Source of the DNA: Sulfurimonas sp.
GTDB lineage: Bacteria; Campylobacterota; Campylobacteria; Campylobacterales; Sulfurimonadaceae
DNA length: 64,000 nucleotides
Assembly (NCBI RefSeq): GCF_029027585.1
Contig: NZ_CP093397.1
Span: 2,345,405-2,409,404, forward strand
Direction of reading: 5' to 3'
Part shown: one piece after another, positions 61,939-64,000 of the stretch
Position numbering within the stretch: position 1 is the stretch's first letter
How the letters are laid out: the number at the start of each line of letters is the position of its first letter
Translations under genes and position numbers: made by a program
The notes under the pieces: model-generated
Databases searched by the model: none
What the model was told of the DNA's origin: nothing
What the model saw: the letters and a program-made list of their open reading frames with translations, nothing else

Positions 61939-63099
61939 TTAGATTGATTGTGATTTTAAGTAATTCATTAATTCTTTAACTGCATCTTCGTTTTTAATGC
62001 GAAATTTAATCTCAATTCTTCTAGAAGCGTCTTTGTCTTCTTTTTTATTTTTTGTAAGAATAGGTTGTGCAAATGAACGACCACTTGCGCTTAAATATTT
62101 TTTGAAAAGTTTTCTATTTTTAGGATACTGTTTATATAAAAAACGCATAACTGCCAAAGCTCTTTGTTGAGATAAATCAAGGTTGTAAAGGTATGAGCCA
62201 TCAGAGTTTGTATGTCCCTCTATCGTTATCAAGTCAATATAACGACGCATTTTAGCGTCATTTAGCAGTACATCTATATAACGACCTAATATACGACTAA
62301 GCTCTTTTTTAGCACCTATTTTTAGTTCTGATTTTCCTTGATTAAAAAGAATATTTGAGCTAAAAGATAAGGCTCCTGTTTGGGGGTTTATTTGGATAGA
62401 ATCACCTAGTTTTCTCTTAAGTCTTCTAACTACAGAAATTTTTATACCTGTTAAGTTTTTAATTTTAATTTTAGTTATATTTAAATCTTCAACAACTCTT
62501 TGATAATCTCTTGCTTTTAGAAGTAGGGCTTTTTCAAGTTGAGCTATCTCTTCATCTTTTATTTGTATAAAACTACTATCTAGTTCATGTCTAATATTTG
62601 CATTTTTAGCATAAGTCTTAAGACTTGAAACTTCTTTATTAAGTATATTTATCTTAAATCCCAACATATCTGCATCTTCTTCACTTGCAAGTAGTAACTC
62701 TTTTAAAGACTGCATCTCTTTGTCATTTAGTGATAGTTTTGAAGCTTTTGTTTCTATGTTTAAATTTAAAAATGATATATCATCTTTTAATTCACTTGTT
62801 TCACTCTCCAGCCTACTTATCATAAGACTTAATTTCATGTTTTTTTCTCTTGAAGCGCGGAGTTTTTTTACAAGTTCACGAAGTTTACTTTTTTTATCAA
62901 AAAGTTCAGACTCACTCATTTGTAAAGCACTTTTCTCTTTTTGCAGGTTTATACGAATGGTTTCTAAGTCACTTTGCATAAGTAATGTTTTTACTACTAT
63001 CGCACCAACAACGAGTATGAAAACAAAAAGAAGACCAGCCATTAAGTCAGCATAAGACACCCAAAAGTTCTGATTTTCTTCTTTATTTTGCTTTAACAT
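61939..63099 (-). CDS. MotB/OmpA-like protein with long coiled coil
   Basis: 386 residues. One N-terminal membrane segment with a MotB-style ion-binding Asp, D18 in FWVSYADLMAGLLFVFILVV. A long coiled coil (about 40-210) follows, then an OmpA peptidoglycan-binding domain (about 245-370) with TIEGHTNSDGSYL, SQQRALAVMRFL and DASRRIEIKF. It is encoded 6 bases after the MotA/ExbB-like gene and surely forms a proton-driven complex with it. It is not the flagellar MotB, which is at 58552. The general layout resembles ZorB of Zorya defence systems as well as Campylobacterota TolR/OmpA-type motors of unknown function. Confidence 0.8.
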   Translation of the reverse strand: MLKQNKEENQNFWVSYADLMAGLLFVFILVVGAIVVKTLLMQSDLETIRINLQKEKSALQMSESELFDKKSKLRELVKKLRASREKNMKLSLMISRLESETSELKDDISFLNLNIETKASKLSLNDKEMQSLKELLLASEEDADMLGFKINILNKEVSSLKTYAKNANIRHELDSSFIQIKDEEIAQLEKALLLKARDYQRVVEDLNITKIKIKNLTGIKISVVRRLKRKLGDSIQINPQTGALSFSSNILFNQGKSELKIGAKKELSRILGRYIDVLLNDAKMRRYIDLITIEGHTNSDGSYLYNLDLSQQRALAVMRFLYKQYPKNRKLFKKYLSASGRSFAQPILTKNKKEDKDASRRIEIKFRIKNEDAVKELMNYLKSQSI

Positions 63100-63105
63100 A
63101 AGATT

Positions 63106-64000
63106 TTATTTATTCATATTTGAGAAAGCTTCATTTAGTTTACTACTATTTTCACTTAATATTTCAGCAATCATAACGGCACGGGAAAATTCAGCTGAAA
63201 GCGAATTGTGCGCTTTGTCTAAGGTGTTATGTTGAGCATTGATATTTGATGAAAAATTTTCAAATTTTTGGATTGTTTTATCAAAAATAGATGCCAAATC
63301 TTTTTGCTTTGAAGCAATATTACTAACCATGTCGGCGCTCTCTTGTAAAATTTTTGACACTTTGAGAGTAGCTTTTTGTTCTTGGTCTATGATTTGTTCA
63401 AATATATTCATTCTTTGAGCAAGTGCTTGGTTAAGGTTTTCAACAAAAGCACCAGATGCAAAGGTATCAAAAACACTATTTAATTTTTCAAAGTTTTCCA
63501 TACTCTTCTTGAAGTATGTTTGCTCAATCTCTTCTTTTTGCCAAAAATATTCACTTGTTGCTTCTTTTATAAGATTTGCATCTTTTTGAAAACGACTCAT
63601 TCCTGTTTTTTCAAAAAATATCCACCAAATAGATAAAAATATACCATAAATAGAAACATAAAAAGCTGTACCAACTCCTCCCAAAAGTTTTGAAATTTCT
63701 TCTTCAAGAACTTGTGAGGTTTGTGAAGAAAAGTCAGGCATTGAGATTGCAATACTAATAAAAGTACCTAAAATACCCAAAGTTGGAAATATGCCAGCAG
63801 CAATTGAAGAAAAATTTTCATTTCTCATTTTTTTTGCTTCTTGGCTTAAAAAATCTTCTAAAGAAGCATTTGCTTTTTCAATACCTGCAATAAATAGAAG
63901 GTTCTTGTTTATAAAAACAACTAAATTACTTTTAACTTCATCAAAATTTTTTCTAAGTTTACAAGAAGCATAATAAGCATTATGTCTTACGAAAAATAGA
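63106..64000 (-). CDS. MotA/TolQ/ExbB-family proton channel protein (5' end outside window)
   Basis: The minus-strand frame is open to the window edge: upstream of the ATG at 63828 it continues 57 codons (FFVRHNAYYASC, NLVVFINKNLLFIAG, LEDFLSQEAKK), so the true start lies beyond base 64000. At least 297 residues. Channel core: GIFPTLGILGTFISIAISM and GGVGTAFYVSIYGIFLSIWW, the TolQ/ExbB/MotA proton-channel signature. A helical cytoplasmic tail follows (about 150 residues; STLDKAHNS-type heptads) with no enzymatic motif. Partner of the MotB/OmpA-like gene just downstream. Confidence 0.82.
   Translation of the reverse strand, partial: LFFVRHNAYYASCKLRKNFDEVKSNLVVFINKNLLFIAGIEKANASLEDFLSQEAKKMRNENFSSIAAGIFPTLGILGTFISIAISMPDFSSQTSQVLEEEISKLLGGVGTAFYVSIYGIFLSIWWIFFEKTGMSRFQKDANLIKEATSEYFWQKEEIEQTYFKKSMENFEKLNSVFDTFASGAFVENLNQALAQRMNIFEQIIDQEQKATLKVSKILQESADMVSNIASKQKDLASIFDKTIQKFENFSSNINAQHNTLDKAHNSLSAEFSRAVMIAEILSENSSKLNEAFSNMNK

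Overview
AT-rich bacterial DNA, most likely from a Campylobacterota (Sulfurimonas/Arcobacter-like) chromosome. This is inferred from the low GC, an Epsilonproteobacteria-style MotB with an N-terminal Cys cluster, a lone FliP and TrmA beside motAB, and the types of envelope genes present. No rRNA, tRNA, CRISPR array or prophage was recognised.

Bases 1-26,000: a repeated array of very large two-partner-secretion exoproteins of the FHA/CdiA type. There are five related copies. Two are long genes (1-7124, whose start lies 4 bases outside the window, and 12527-20626). Two are 'orphan' cassettes that begin with a different short signal peptide directly fused to internal FHA repeats (7687-8102 plus 9451-11451, split by an IS; and 21374-23560, frameshifted and cut by an IS). 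One is an internal fragment (24909-25728). Long stretches are nearly identical between copies. The central region (candidate receptor-binding part) and the C-terminal tips differ. Each tip is followed by a small overlapping ORF that is a candidate immunity gene. The tip of the second long gene resembles TNT-type NAD+ glycohydrolase toxins. A MntA/HepT toxin-antitoxin pair sits between two effector units. No TpsB/CdiB transporter is inside the window.

Bases 8,100-32,500: five essentially identical 1338-bp IS3-family elements with one uninterrupted transposase ORF. They are bounded by gene wreckage: a decapitated secreted protein, a RelE remnant, FHA fragments, and an OMP followed by a coding-like tail. 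This is an active rearrangement zone.

Bases 32,500-36,200 (+): alpha/beta hydrolase, DUF218 (SanA/ElyC-like) protein and an LtaS-like sulfatase. Bases 36,168-54,321 (-): a tightly packed, possibly single, 18-kb envelope operon. Reading from its start it carries a GT-C glycosyltransferase, a UbiA-type polyprenyl-phosphate phosphoribosyltransferase, GtrA, DprE1, DprE2, a second GT-C, a HAD phosphatase, a YbhN-like flippase, a GT9 glycosyltransferase, a third GT-C, PAP2, a purple-acid-phosphatase-like enzyme, glmU, coaBC, uppS, a split prepilin peptidase, an LptF-like permease and truA. The UbiA/HAD/DprE1/DprE2/GtrA set is what is needed to make and flip polyprenyl-phosphate D-arabinofuranose, the lipid-linked sugar of mycobacteria. 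The three GT-C enzymes are candidate users.

Bases 54,396-57,630 (-): Zn/Mn-type ABC uptake (permease and binding protein, no ATPase seen), a His-rich outer-membrane barrel and a small His/Cys secreted protein. Bases 57,772-61,914 (+): motA, motB, fliP, trmA and a secreted coiled-coil protein. Bases 61,939-64,000 (-): a second, non-flagellar-looking MotA/ExbB plus MotB/OmpA pair, with the channel gene running off the end of the window.
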